Shown here piece after piece: positions 1-7,607 of a DNA stretch of 20,910 bases. Origin of the DNA: a virus; the IMG/VR virus record IMGVR_UViG_3300031566_000446, positions 1-20,910 of that record, one strand, 5' to 3'. Each line of letters opens with the position of its first letter. The first letter of the stretch is position 1. The notes under the pieces are model-generated. The model saw only the letters and a list, made by a program, of their open reading frames with translations, did not search any database and was not told where the DNA came from. Made by a program: the position numbers and the translations under genes.

Positions 1-512
1 AGTTCTGTTATTATTTCAATACTACCACCAGCAAGTTGGCCAGTAGAATTAAATATAGCAGAACTTGCAATTGCATACTGCCATGGAGTTCCTCCACCCG
101 GATTTATACCAACACTATTAAGATAAGTTATAATATCTATTTTACTGCTAGCACCTATTGGACTAGTATAAGCTATAGTTCCATCAGCTTTTTTTACATG
201 AAAATTTACAATACGTGTTAAACAACCACCATTTATAGGTAACATTGGACCATATGGAAAACTTGGGTATTGTTGACACGCATTACTTGGATCACAACCA
301 ATAATTCCGGTAGTATCTTCATAATAGTAATCTCTAAACAGGAAAAGACTATCAATAGCATCCCACATTTGAATAGCATTATTGATTGGTCCAGAATACC
401 AAAAAAAAGTTGTAGAAGGTCCAGCAAAGCCACAACTACAATCTAAACTTACGGCAGGATCATAATTAGCAGCATTATCATCCATGCAATTAGAAATACT
501 AGGCTCTGCCAT
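1..512 (-). CDS. Cys-containing surface/virion-like protein, C-terminus beyond left edge
   Basis: Reading leftwards from the ATG at 512-510, the frame stays open for 170 codons to the window edge, so only the N-terminal part is visible. Near the start (residues 9-20) is NCMDDNAANYDP, followed by a DCSC pair of cysteines. This resembles the C-x-D-x-x-A-x-N-Y-D/N-P repeat I know from secreted proteins of Bacteroidota and their phages. There are six cysteines in 170 residues, many aromatic residues, Gly/Pro/Ser/Thr-rich stretches, and no transmembrane segment or evident signal peptide. The start lies 6 nt after the stop of the 47-aa gene and is preceded by an A-run. The position, leftmost in the structural block, suggests a tail, fibre or decoration protein, but the exact role is unknown. 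Certainty is high that it is coding and low for function. Confidence 0.8.
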   Translation of the reverse strand, partial: MAEPSISNCMDDNAANYDPAVSLDCSCGFAGPSTTFFWYSGPINNAIQMWDAIDSLFLFRDYYYEDTTGIIGCDPSNACQQYPSFPYGPMLPINGGCLTRIVNFHVKKADGTIAYTSPIGASSKIDIITYLNSVGINPGGGTPWQYAIASSAIFNSTGQLAGGSIEIITE

Positions 513-518
513 TTTTTT

Positions 519-662
519 TTATTTTTCTTTATTAATTACTTTTATATCATAATCTGGCTTACATGTTTTATGTACCATTTTTCCATCTACTCCAGCTATC
601 TTTTGACAGCCACAAGAAAAAGCAGTATTACAATGTGCACAGATGTTTGTTTGGTTAGGCAT
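519..662 (-). CDS. 47-aa zinc-finger-like peptide, unknown function
   Basis: A complete small ORF runs from ATG (662-660) to TAA (521-519) and encodes 47 residues. Cysteines and histidines cluster as C8-x2-C11, then C17-x-C19, with H31 and C34 further on, which could hold one zinc ion. The C-terminus is charged (ends in NKEK). It fills the space between the 181-aa gene (stop at 684) and the edge-truncated gene (start at 512) with gaps of 21 and 6 nt, the arrangement expected for a co-transcribed gene. I do not recognise a specific family. Short Cys-rich peptides are common in Bacteroidota phages. A chance ORF is possible, but spacing and composition argue for a real gene. Confidence 0.68.
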   Translation of the reverse strand: MPNQTNICAHCNTAFSCGCQKIAGVDGKMVHKTCKPDYDIKVINKEK

Positions 663-683
663 AATCTTTTTGGTTTTATTGGT

Positions 684-1229
684 TTAACAAATATTACAAT
701 TAATTTTTTCTAATTTTGTTTTAGCATAATTATATAATTCCATTCCTTTTACAGGACTTCCACAATATTCAACTTGTGATTTTGCTGCGTCAATCAAAGT
801 TCTAATATCATACATTTTTCTAAGAACACCGTCTCTATCAGATGAAGGACTACATTTATCAATATCTAATTTACATAATTTTTCATAATATAGTTTCATT
901 ATGGCTGTAATTCTTAAATGATTATATTCTACATATACTTTATCACCAGGTGCTAAACTATATCTAATAATATATACTCCATCTTGTAGATTGGTTCTTT
1001 CTGAGTTACATGATGTTGTTTGAAGTTTTAATGCACATGAAGATATTGATAAATCAAAGTTTGGTTTAACTTCAATCTGTGAAGGTGCGTTCCATCCAGG
1101 TGGTGTTATTGCTAAATCACCACAATCTGTTCCTAAGTTATCTGCGTATTGACTTGTATCTTTTATTACTAAAATTTCAGAATTTGCTACATTCAATACT
1201 TCTAGACTTAATATATGTTTTGATGCCAT
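684..1229 (-). CDS. Conserved phage structural-block protein, Cys-rich, function unknown
   Basis: A protein of 181 residues starts at the ATG 1229-1227 and ends with TAA. The N-terminal half (about 1-100) looks beta-rich, with a PPGW segment near residue 43 and a run NLQDGVYIIRYSLAPGDK around residues 81-98. The C-terminal half (about 105-181) looks helical and contains the pattern MKLYYEKLCKLD. It has eight cysteines, including a C-terminal NCNIC. The look is that of a protein I associate with the tail/neck end of crAss-like structural blocks, but I cannot name its role. It is the first gene after the stem-loop at 1291-1322, so it probably begins a new transcript or receives read-through. 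No membrane segment or signal peptide is visible. Alternatives are a ring protein, tail-hub adaptor or chaperone for the neighbouring fibre-like gene. Confidence 0.8.
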   Translation of the reverse strand: MASKHILSLEVLNVANSEILVIKDTSQYADNLGTDCGDLAITPPGWNAPSQIEVKPNFDLSISSCALKLQTTSCNSERTNLQDGVYIIRYSLAPGDKVYVEYNHLRITAIMKLYYEKLCKLDIDKCSPSSDRDGVLRKMYDIRTLIDAAKSQVEYCGSPVKGMELYNYAKTKLEKINCNIC

Positions 1230-1290
1230 GATATAATATTAAATTAATATGTATAAATAATATACAAAATAAAATAGATATAAAAAATAA

Positions 1291-1322
1291 AAAAAGGGGA
1301 GAATATAAGTTCTCCCCTTTTT
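1291..1322 (-). terminator. Perfect 13-bp stem-loop, bidirectional intrinsic terminator
   Basis: AAAAAGGGGAGAA (1291-1303) pairs perfectly with TTCTCCCCTTTTT (1310-1322) around a 6-nt loop. The stem has a GC-containing core flanked by an A-run and a T-run, so either strand gives a hairpin followed by U residues. It lies 27 nt after the stop of the 411-aa gene in the leftward direction, and no convergent gene exists. It should end the transcript carrying the 411-aa gene before the 181-aa gene. Confidence 0.85.
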
Positions 1323-1349
1323 ATTTACATGTTAGCTATATACTAATAA

Positions 1350-2585
1350 CTATGGAGTAACATGGTTAGAATGTTGAGGACACTCAATTAAAGAACAGTC
1401 ATCCGCATTAGTTGCTATTAATGCAATCTTTCCCCATAAAGTTTCTGTAGCTGCTAACAAATATTCATTTGCACAAGGTATTGCAATTGCAACAACGTAT
1501 TGATCATTATCAAATACACCAGTTGGATTGTTAAATCTTGGCACAGTATGTTGAATATAAAAATACGTATATGTAGCACGTCTTCCTTTTCCACCAGTAG
1601 TTACAACTGGAAATTCAGCAGATAATAAAGCTCCACCTTCAATTTCTCTAAATCGTGCAGAATCTTTGTTACCTTGATTCCATCCACCATCTTGTCTGTA
1701 ACGTCCATCTAAAATAATTTCTCTTAATACGGATTCTCCTAAAGTTTCAGCAGGAGTTCTCATAATCCATGCAGTAGTTATAGGAAATGCAGTACCAATA
1801 GGAACTCCAACAGTACTTCCGTCAGTCGTAGTACCGTAAGTAAGACAAGTATTTTCACATGCGTTTCCTTCTTCTGTTAATACAGATACACCTAACTCTA
1901 AAGTTTCATAATTATAAGCATCTCTTGTATCAAATGAACAATTATCAAATATTGTTTCAGAAAGGCATAATGTAATTGTTAATACATTAAGAGCTGGTAC
2001 AGCGGTAATAAAATCACCCATATCAGATGCATCTCTATTAATAGCGTCAGCCCAAGCAGTAGCTATAGATGCTCCAGTATAGTATCCACCATCTGGACAA
2101 CATCCAGTCATATCAGCTACAAAGTATGCATTTCTATTTAATGCTTTAAGTACTTCTGTACCTTTAATATCAATACGAATTTGTGGATGTGTTGTTGCTG
2201 CTAGTGGTGTAAGAGCACCATCAATAGAACAAGCATAACAAGTATCTGGAATTGTTATTGAAATTGTAGGACATTTAGCCGAAGTACAACAAGATTTCCA
2301 CATTCTAGTAATATAATGGGGTTTAATAACTTTTGATTTAATACTTTCAGAATATCCACCATGAAGCGGGTTATTTCCTAAAATATCAGTTTGATTGTAG
2401 TTTCCTTGAACAATCATAAGCTCATTTGCTGTAACAGCAGCAGCAGGATCTAAAGCTAAATACGTACATGCATCAACTAAAGCCAATTGGCCTGCAGTTA
2501 AAGCACTTGTTTTTGTGCTTACAGGCGCCCAACTATCACCTTGTCCTAGCATAGTTTTCTTGTAAGCGTGGTTAAAATAACTCAT
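1350..2585 (-). CDS. Cysteine-rich virion structural protein candidate
   Basis: A protein of 411 residues starts at ATG 2585-2583 and opens MSYFNHAYKKTMLG. It shows HGGY near residue 76 and a run of cysteine pairs (CC, CYAC, CC), 15 cysteines in total, which suggests disulfides or metal sites in a mature particle. The sequence is Gly/Thr/Ala-rich with predicted beta character and no membrane segment, which fits an abundant extracellular structural protein (tail-tube, sheath-like or capsid-decoration). I recall similar 'SYFN...HGGY...' proteins in uncultured marine phages but cannot verify this. It has its own 114-bp upstream gap and a strong terminator downstream, as expected for a gene expressed at high dose. 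It ends with TAG, the only non-TAA stop seen in the window; an in-frame TAA follows five codons later. Confidence 0.85.
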   Translation of the reverse strand: MSYFNHAYKKTMLGQGDSWAPVSTKTSALTAGQLALVDACTYLALDPAAAVTANELMIVQGNYNQTDILGNNPLHGGYSESIKSKVIKPHYITRMWKSCCTSAKCPTISITIPDTCYACSIDGALTPLAATTHPQIRIDIKGTEVLKALNRNAYFVADMTGCCPDGGYYTGASIATAWADAINRDASDMGDFITAVPALNVLTITLCLSETIFDNCSFDTRDAYNYETLELGVSVLTEEGNACENTCLTYGTTTDGSTVGVPIGTAFPITTAWIMRTPAETLGESVLREIILDGRYRQDGGWNQGNKDSARFREIEGGALLSAEFPVVTTGGKGRRATYTYFYIQHTVPRFNNPTGVFDNDQYVVAIAIPCANEYLLAATETLWGKIALIATNADDCSLIECPQHSNHVTP

Positions 2586-2699
2586 TTTTCTTTATTGCCA
2601 CCTACTTTACTCAGTGGTCTTTTTTAATTAATAAACAATGCGTACCCTAGTGGTACACTCAATTATAATATAAGACTTTTATTTTAATTATACAAATCT
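2586..2699 (-). promoter_or_regulatory. 114-bp leader upstream of the 411-aa gene with two short inverted repeats
   Basis: This gap separates the 233-aa gene from the 411-aa gene. It holds GTACC-CTAGT-GGTAC (2642-2656, 5-bp stem) and a weaker CCAC/GTGG pair (about 2598-2617) next to a T-run. There is no exact TAnnTTTG box. The gap is long for this compact genome and precedes a probably abundant structural protein, so a promoter or mRNA processing site is plausible but not shown. Confidence 0.3.
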
Positions 2700-3401
2700 T
2701 TAATTATTTTTTTCTGCAGATTGTGTTCCTCTTATTGATTGATTTACAGAATCAATGTCTCCTGCTACAATTGCAACAGCTTCATCAATAATGACTTCAA
2801 CAATATCATCTTTAAATTCTGGATTAACATCTACTAAAGATTGTGTTTCCGTATATGGATCAACACATCCTAATATTTCTATATTTAACGGTTTTCTATA
2901 AAATGTAAGAGAAGGATTAACTATATTAAACTTTCTTTTAAATATTTTAATAGTGTCCCTTACTAATGTACAATAAGTTTCTCCCCAACTAAAGTCGGGC
3001 CTTTTTAACTCATCTCTCATTAATAAATCAATATTTGCTTCTTCTACTAAGTAAACTGTCATAGATCTTGGATCTTTACAACAATCATCTGTAGCATAAG
3101 CACTTACTCTTTTGTATTCTAAATAATTATTTGGCCAATTATTAGATTGAAAAAAATCATTAAATGTAGTACCAACTAATGTTTGTGTAGTAAGAAGAAT
3201 TTGAAGATCATCAATACGTCTTTTTGACATTTCATCTCCTTCTTTGTACATGTTATTACCATGTAATTGTCTTCTGCACCATTCAATTTGTGCTTTATTA
3301 TAAGCTTCAACAATTTGCCAACATTCTATATTATCATAATCATTGCTGGATATTTTGTTTAATCTTTGTCTAAATTTTATTTGAATAGTACCTACATTCA
3401 T
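2700..3401 (-). CDS. Head-tail connector / ring protein candidate (crAss-like)
   Basis: A protein of 233 residues starts at ATG 3401-3399, two nt after the stop of the upstream 350-aa gene, so the two are co-translated. The N-terminal segment KFRQRLNKISSNDYDNIECW (about 9-28) and the following helical region with QIEWCRRQLHG are what I recall from a conserved crAss-like family sited between the MCP and tail genes. The C-terminal part (about 190-233) contains EFKDDIVEVIIDEAVAIVAGD and ends near GTQSAEKNN. The position after portal, scaffold and MCP, the size and the mainly helical N-terminus fit an adaptor ring that docks under the portal, comparable in role to P22 gp4-type tail-stabilisation proteins. 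It has six cysteines. The family call is from memory and the structural role is inferred. Confidence 0.8.
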   Translation of the reverse strand: MNVGTIQIKFRQRLNKISSNDYDNIECWQIVEAYNKAQIEWCRRQLHGNNMYKEGDEMSKRRIDDLQILLTTQTLVGTTFNDFFQSNNWPNNYLEYKRVSAYATDDCCKDPRSMTVYLVEEANIDLLMRDELKRPDFSWGETYCTLVRDTIKIFKRKFNIVNPSLTFYRKPLNIEILGCVDPYTETQSLVDVNPEFKDDIVEVIIDEAVAIVAGDIDSVNQSIRGTQSAEKNN

Positions 3402-3403
3402 AA

Positions 3404-4456
3404 TTAGTCATTCCAAATCTCTTCTATCCTATTAAGATAGTGGGTTAATGTTTCATCATTTACAGGATTTTTCATAAACTCTAAAATTTCAATAGGTCTT
3501 TTACCCATTTTAACTCCAGCAAACTCATCATAAAAATATCCATCACTTTTTGCTTGAATATGATTATGAGTTATAGAATCTTTTATCATAGATCTAATTT
3601 TAAGATTTTGCATACTTTCATTAGAAACAGATAAAAAATCTGTTGCTGCTCTTATTTTATTTTTTTCTATTCCATTTCCATTAATATATCTATCCATATT
3701 TTCATATAATATATCTACAGGAGTACCTTTTGTATATTGTGTGCTATTACCATCTACTACTTTAGTTACAAATAATAATTTTGTTGTATCTGTATCATAC
3801 ATATTCTGAAGTGCTGATAAAGCTTTATTTCTTATTTTTGATGTTTTTGTACGTGTATCAACACTATCTTTAATTCTATCTAAATAAAATCTAACATTTC
3901 TATTTTTTTTACAAGTTTCAAGATCTTTTGCTACTATTGAAAAACCTCCTGCTTCAATTGAATATATTTTTATTAAATCATAAGGATCCACAGTTGGATC
4001 AAGAAACAATGGTTCATTGCCAACTTTAATTGAAATTTTATCCCAAAATTCTGAATTGTTAGGTCTTAATACCTGAACTTTGCTCCAAAAATTTTCATCT
4101 TCAGGATCAATAACATTAGTTGCTAATTCTGCTTCAAGTTGTGCAACTACAGTTCTAATTTCTTTAATTTTTGCAATTTTTTGTTCTTCTGGTAATTTCT
4201 TTACATCTGGAGAAAATTCATTTAATCCAGTTACATATCTTTTTATACCATTTTGTTCTAAACATGCTAAACTTTCATGATGAAATACACCATCAAATAA
4301 TGTCATGTTATATTTTTCTAAACCCATATTTTCATTTTCTTGATCAAAATATGGACGTATTGCAACAGTTTGTTTTTTTTCCTGTTGATATTTTTCTACT
4401 ATAGTTAGATCTTTGTTAAATCCTCTACTATTACTTTTTGTTTCTGAATAACTCAT
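3404..4456 (-). CDS. Conserved protein downstream of MCP, unknown function
   Basis: A protein of 350 residues starts at ATG 4456-4454 and opens MSYSETKSNSRGFNK. It is mixed alpha/beta and highly charged, with a Lys/Glu-rich helical stretch around residues 85-115 that could be a coiled coil. It has only two cysteines, unlike the genes to its left. A segment near residues 210-275 (SALQNMYDTDTTKLLFVTKV ... VDILYENMDRYING) looks like a compact domain, but I cannot assign a fold. It is the first gene after the hairpin that follows the MCP gene and sits 2 nt before the ring candidate, pointing to a role in shell completion or neck assembly. Genes of this size at this position recur in crAss-like phages, but I have no firm function for it. 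Confidence 0.78.
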   Translation of the reverse strand: MSYSETKSNSRGFNKDLTIVEKYQQEKKQTVAIRPYFDQENENMGLEKYNMTLFDGVFHHESLACLEQNGIKRYVTGLNEFSPDVKKLPEEQKIAKIKEIRTVVAQLEAELATNVIDPEDENFWSKVQVLRPNNSEFWDKISIKVGNEPLFLDPTVDPYDLIKIYSIEAGGFSIVAKDLETCKKNRNVRFYLDRIKDSVDTRTKTSKIRNKALSALQNMYDTDTTKLLFVTKVVDGNSTQYTKGTPVDILYENMDRYINGNGIEKNKIRAATDFLSVSNESMQNLKIRSMIKDSITHNHIQAKSDGYFYDEFAGVKMGKRPIEILEFMKNPVNDETLTHYLNRIEEIWND

Positions 4457-4501
4457 TTTTTTTATTTATTGGTTTATTAATTATTTTTGGTTTAAGAAAT
4501 T

Positions 4502-4524
4502 AGGAGGGGCATTACACCCCTCCT
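4502..4524 (-). terminator. Stem-loop after the major capsid gene
   Basis: AGGAGGGG (4502-4509) pairs with CCCCTCCT (4517-4524) around the loop CATTACA, an 8-bp GC-rich stem 20 nt after the MCP stop. On the plus strand it is followed by six T; on the minus strand, which carries the gene, the stem is preceded by A6 and followed only by TAATTTCTT. It may terminate, partly terminate, or protect the 3' end of the MCP mRNA. Confidence 0.65.
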
Positions 4525-4544
4525 TTTTTCAGTTTGTTATTTAA

Positions 4545-6176
4545 TTAGAATGATCCTCCTGTTACTGGATTTTTCATTACAATTTTAAGAACTTTAGTTG
4601 GATCTTTTACCCATACTGCCGGCATTGTTTGTGTCATCATTACTCGGTATCCGTTAAAGTGACCTGATGATGCAAAACCTTGAGTTCTTCCCATATAGTC
4701 CATAGTACCATTTTGGTAGAACCATTTTAATTGGTTATCCCAAGATAGTTTTAATAAATGGATGTTATCATTACCTTCGTCAGTTACATCAAATATGATA
4801 AAGCTGTAAGAAGATAATGGTCTACCATCAATTAAAGGATTTTCAATGTCATTAGTATGTAAGTTATCAAATGCTGGATTTAATACAAATTTAACATTTG
4901 CTAAGAAAGGAATTACATAACTAGTGTAAGCAAATCCAAAACCTAGGTCCATACCTTTACCAGTAATAGCACCAATTGCGTCAGCATTAGTAATCATACC
5001 ATTAGCACCATTAGCTTCTGCAGCAATTGCAGCATTAACTAATTGCATACCTCCAATACCTGTTTGTACAACTAATTGACGTTTTGGATCTGGTCCATCA
5101 AAATCAACTTTTCCTACATAGAAATTATATAGTTCATTTTTGAACATATCTAAACTAAATGCAGTTTTGTTATATACACGTTTGTAAGAATTGTCTAATT
5201 GTTTCCAAAGACCTACAGATAATCTTAAGTCATCCGGACCATCTTGTCTAACTCTACCACCGTGACCCCACATTAAGTAAGTCTCAATGTCATTAGCAAT
5301 TTTAGATAAGTGAGCAGCTTCCATACTAGTTAAGAATGTTCTAGAAAGCGTACCGTTATCAAATGCACGTTTAACATAGTCTTTACCCATAATTGATGCA
5401 ATATCTTCAATAGTAGAAATTGATGGATCAACATTTTTATCAAAGTTTCTCCATATTTCAGTTACAGGTACAGTACCATCAGCATTCATTCCTCCTTTAA
5501 GCATTAAGTCTGCTCTAGAAGAAATAGAATAATGAACGTGTGCTTCTGCTCCTCCTACAAAGTTGTAGAATTCACGGAAACCATTTCCTACTTGAATATC
5601 AGAGAATCTTTCTCCGTACTCACCTCTTGCAGAACCTTTTCTAAAGAATTTAGTACCCATTTTAAGATACACATCTTTAAGTCCTACTCCTGATGCATTA
5701 TTTACAAGTTGAACAGTGTAAACCCATGAGTCACCAAGCTGAATAATATCATCAGCAGTAACATAAAGTTCTAATCCATTATACTTGTCATAAGTAATAA
5801 TGTCTCCATGACCAAACTCTCTACGAGATAATTTAATCTTGAAAGTTGTACCATCAGCACCTCTAGTATCTCCTAAAGTATCTACTATAAGGTCTTGTTT
5901 ACCCATTGATACAGGTAATTCTTGAGATACTGGTGTTTGCCATTTGTATTCTCCTCTTGCATTATCCACCATAATAGTGTTCTTACCACCAAAAGATGCC
6001 ATTTGATATAAAGGCATTTCTACCTTTTGCGTCATTGCCCACAAGTCCACTGGACCCATGTCCATTGGCTCTGCGTTACCAAGCATGTTTGTTAAGTGAT
6101 ATGAATCTACATGAGAACTAGCCGCGTAATTTGTGTCTCTTAAAAAGAGACCGTTGTTTAAAACTGGTGTTGCCAT
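4545..6176 (-). CDS. Major capsid protein (HK97-fold expected)
   Basis: A protein of 543 residues starts at ATG 6176-6174 and opens MATPVLNNGLFLRDTNYAAS. It is close to the ~500-aa size of crAss-like major capsid proteins. It contains long ordered-looking alpha/beta sequence with Gly/Asn/Asp turns, PKRQLVVQTGIGGMQLVNAA around residues 365-384, and a C-terminal domain ending near MKNPVTGGSF. It contains no cysteine. Its position directly after a scaffold-like acidic protein and portal, and the (CAA)5 leader and stem-loop that bracket it, fit the most abundant virion protein. No delta-domain or maturation protease site is recognisable. The identification rests on order, size and remembered family features and is strong, though no search was done. 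Confidence 0.87.
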   Translation of the reverse strand: MATPVLNNGLFLRDTNYAASSHVDSYHLTNMLGNAEPMDMGPVDLWAMTQKVEMPLYQMASFGGKNTIMVDNARGEYKWQTPVSQELPVSMGKQDLIVDTLGDTRGADGTTFKIKLSRREFGHGDIITYDKYNGLELYVTADDIIQLGDSWVYTVQLVNNASGVGLKDVYLKMGTKFFRKGSARGEYGERFSDIQVGNGFREFYNFVGGAEAHVHYSISSRADLMLKGGMNADGTVPVTEIWRNFDKNVDPSISTIEDIASIMGKDYVKRAFDNGTLSRTFLTSMEAAHLSKIANDIETYLMWGHGGRVRQDGPDDLRLSVGLWKQLDNSYKRVYNKTAFSLDMFKNELYNFYVGKVDFDGPDPKRQLVVQTGIGGMQLVNAAIAAEANGANGMITNADAIGAITGKGMDLGFGFAYTSYVIPFLANVKFVLNPAFDNLHTNDIENPLIDGRPLSSYSFIIFDVTDEGNDNIHLLKLSWDNQLKWFYQNGTMDYMGRTQGFASSGHFNGYRVMMTQTMPAVWVKDPTKVLKIVMKNPVTGGSF

Positions 6177-6219
6177 TTCATTTTCATTTTTTAATTAATA
6201 ATTATTGTTGTTGTTGTTG
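6177..6219 (-). promoter_or_regulatory. A-rich leader with (CAA)5 repeat before the MCP start
   Basis: Between the scaffold-like gene and the MCP gene the transcript reads five CAA units (TTG x5 on the plus strand, 6205-6219), then AATTATTAATTAAAAAATG-rich sequence up to the start at 6176. No Shine-Dalgarno is present. CAA repeats do not fold, so this is likely an unstructured ribosome landing zone that supports strong capsid translation. Confidence 0.5.
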
Positions 6220-7497
6220 TTAAAATCTTTTAAATATATTGTTGCCTCTAGGTAATGTTCTTTTATGAGGTGATGTTGTTTCTATTTCTTCTACTCCTGT
6301 TGAAGATGCATTTCTACTAGATTGTGCTGACTTAAGTTTTCTTATAGTTTTTTCAACTGCTATATTTTCACCTTTAGTCATTATTTGTGCTTTGTATCCT
6401 GAAGGATCAGCTAATAACCATAATGCTTCAGATACTAAACTATAATTAGGTTCAACAAACTGATACTTTTCTAGTAAGTGACCTAATAAATTTGTATTGT
6501 TACCGCTTATAGAAGGATATGCTGGATTTACTAATCCGTTATATAACATTGATTGAGTTCTTTTATCAACTTTCATATCTCCTAATGTACCATCTTTTAA
6601 TGTCTGGTATACGTTAGCCATATAATTCTCTGATGCTTTTTGTTGTTGTGCTTGTTTTATTTCTTGTTCTTGTAACTTTCTAGCTACAACAGCTTCTGAC
6701 ATTTTATCTAATTTTGGTTTAAATTTAGTAGCTTGTTTTTCTAACTTGCCTAAATCTTTCCAAATTTCTATTTCTTCTTCAATATCTTCAGCAGAACCAT
6801 AACCTGTTGCTGATAAATATTCTCTAACTATATGTGCTTGACCTTGCTCATTATTTAAATCTAATTCTCTTGTTTCTTCTACTTGTGCTAAAGCATTAAA
6901 CAATCCTTTTAAATCTTGACCACCATCAGCTACATACTTTGCTGCAGTTTGTAATTCATAAGGTAAACTATCAAAAAATTGTTTTGGTGTTTCTCTTCTT
7001 ACTTTATTACCTCTCTCATCTATATTAGCTTGAATAAGTTCTTTCCAATCTTTAGCTGAATAATCATCTAAATCTTTATCATCATCAAAAGGAATAATTT
7101 CTTCATTATCAATCATCTTTTTAAACACATCTGCCATTCCTTCAATTCTTTTTCTTCCTGTAGCAGTAGATTTTTCTTCTTCATTCTCTGCCAATTCCAT
7201 ACCTTCATTTAGTATTTCATCTATTTCATTTTTAGAAACTTTAGTAATTGGTTTAGTAGTTTTTTCAGAAACATTTAATTCTTCTTTAGTTTCAATTGTA
7301 TCTATAATTTTTTCTTCAGATTCATCAATAAATGATAAATCTATTTTTTCTGTTCTTGAAAAAATATTTGGTTTTGATGTTTTTTCTGTAGGTAATGTTA
7401 TAGAATCAGCACTTGGAGCTCCATTAAAGATCTCATCTAAGTTAACTTCTACATTTTGTTTTACCCTTGTTTCTTCCATATTTTCTTTTTCTGACAT
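6220..7497 (-). CDS. Scaffolding-protein candidate between portal and MCP
   Basis: A protein of 425 residues starts at ATG 7497-7495. The N-terminal ~160 residues are low-complexity and strongly acidic (many Glu/Asp with Lys and Thr), and likely disordered. A helical stretch with EEIEIWKDLGKLEKQATKFK (about 233-252) and a Gln/Glu-rich coiled coil (about 268-282, LQEQEIKQAQQQ) follow, then a more ordered C-terminal region and a basic tail ending KRTLPRGNNIFKRF. It has no cysteine. An acidic helical protein lying exactly between portal and capsid genes is the classic place and composition of an internal scaffold whose basic C-terminus binds the shell. No protease domain is visible, so it is not a protease-scaffold fusion. 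The function is inferred from position and composition. Confidence 0.75.
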   Translation of the reverse strand: MSEKENMEETRVKQNVEVNLDEIFNGAPSADSITLPTEKTSKPNIFSRTEKIDLSFIDESEEKIIDTIETKEELNVSEKTTKPITKVSKNEIDEILNEGMELAENEEEKSTATGRKRIEGMADVFKKMIDNEEIIPFDDDKDLDDYSAKDWKELIQANIDERGNKVRRETPKQFFDSLPYELQTAAKYVADGGQDLKGLFNALAQVEETRELDLNNEQGQAHIVREYLSATGYGSAEDIEEEIEIWKDLGKLEKQATKFKPKLDKMSEAVVARKLQEQEIKQAQQQKASENYMANVYQTLKDGTLGDMKVDKRTQSMLYNGLVNPAYPSISGNNTNLLGHLLEKYQFVEPNYSLVSEALWLLADPSGYKAQIMTKGENIAVEKTIRKLKSAQSSRNASSTGVEEIETTSPHKRTLPRGNNIFKRF

Positions 7498-7607
7498 AGT
7501 TTTTGGTTTTAAAATTGGTTATTACATATATAATATACTAAGATTTTTAATATAAACCTTATAGATTTGACTAGTAATCTTATATTTTTTGCAGTATATA
7601 GCTAAGA
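7498..7607 (-). promoter_or_regulatory. 110-bp gap upstream of the scaffold-like gene
   Basis: This very AT-rich gap follows the portal gene. It includes one arm of an inverted repeat, AGTAATCTTA (7573-7582) with TAAGATTACT (7603-7612, overlapping the portal stop), leaving a 20-nt loop. I see no TAnnTTTG box and no ORF. It may be a weak transcript boundary or leader for the scaffold and MCP genes. Confidence 0.25.

Noticed and set aside
4080-4404. Two overlapping plus-strand ORFs opposite the 350-aa gene
   Set aside because: They are mutually overlapping, rich in residues produced by reading A/T-rich antisense, and inconsistent with the one-strand gene layout.
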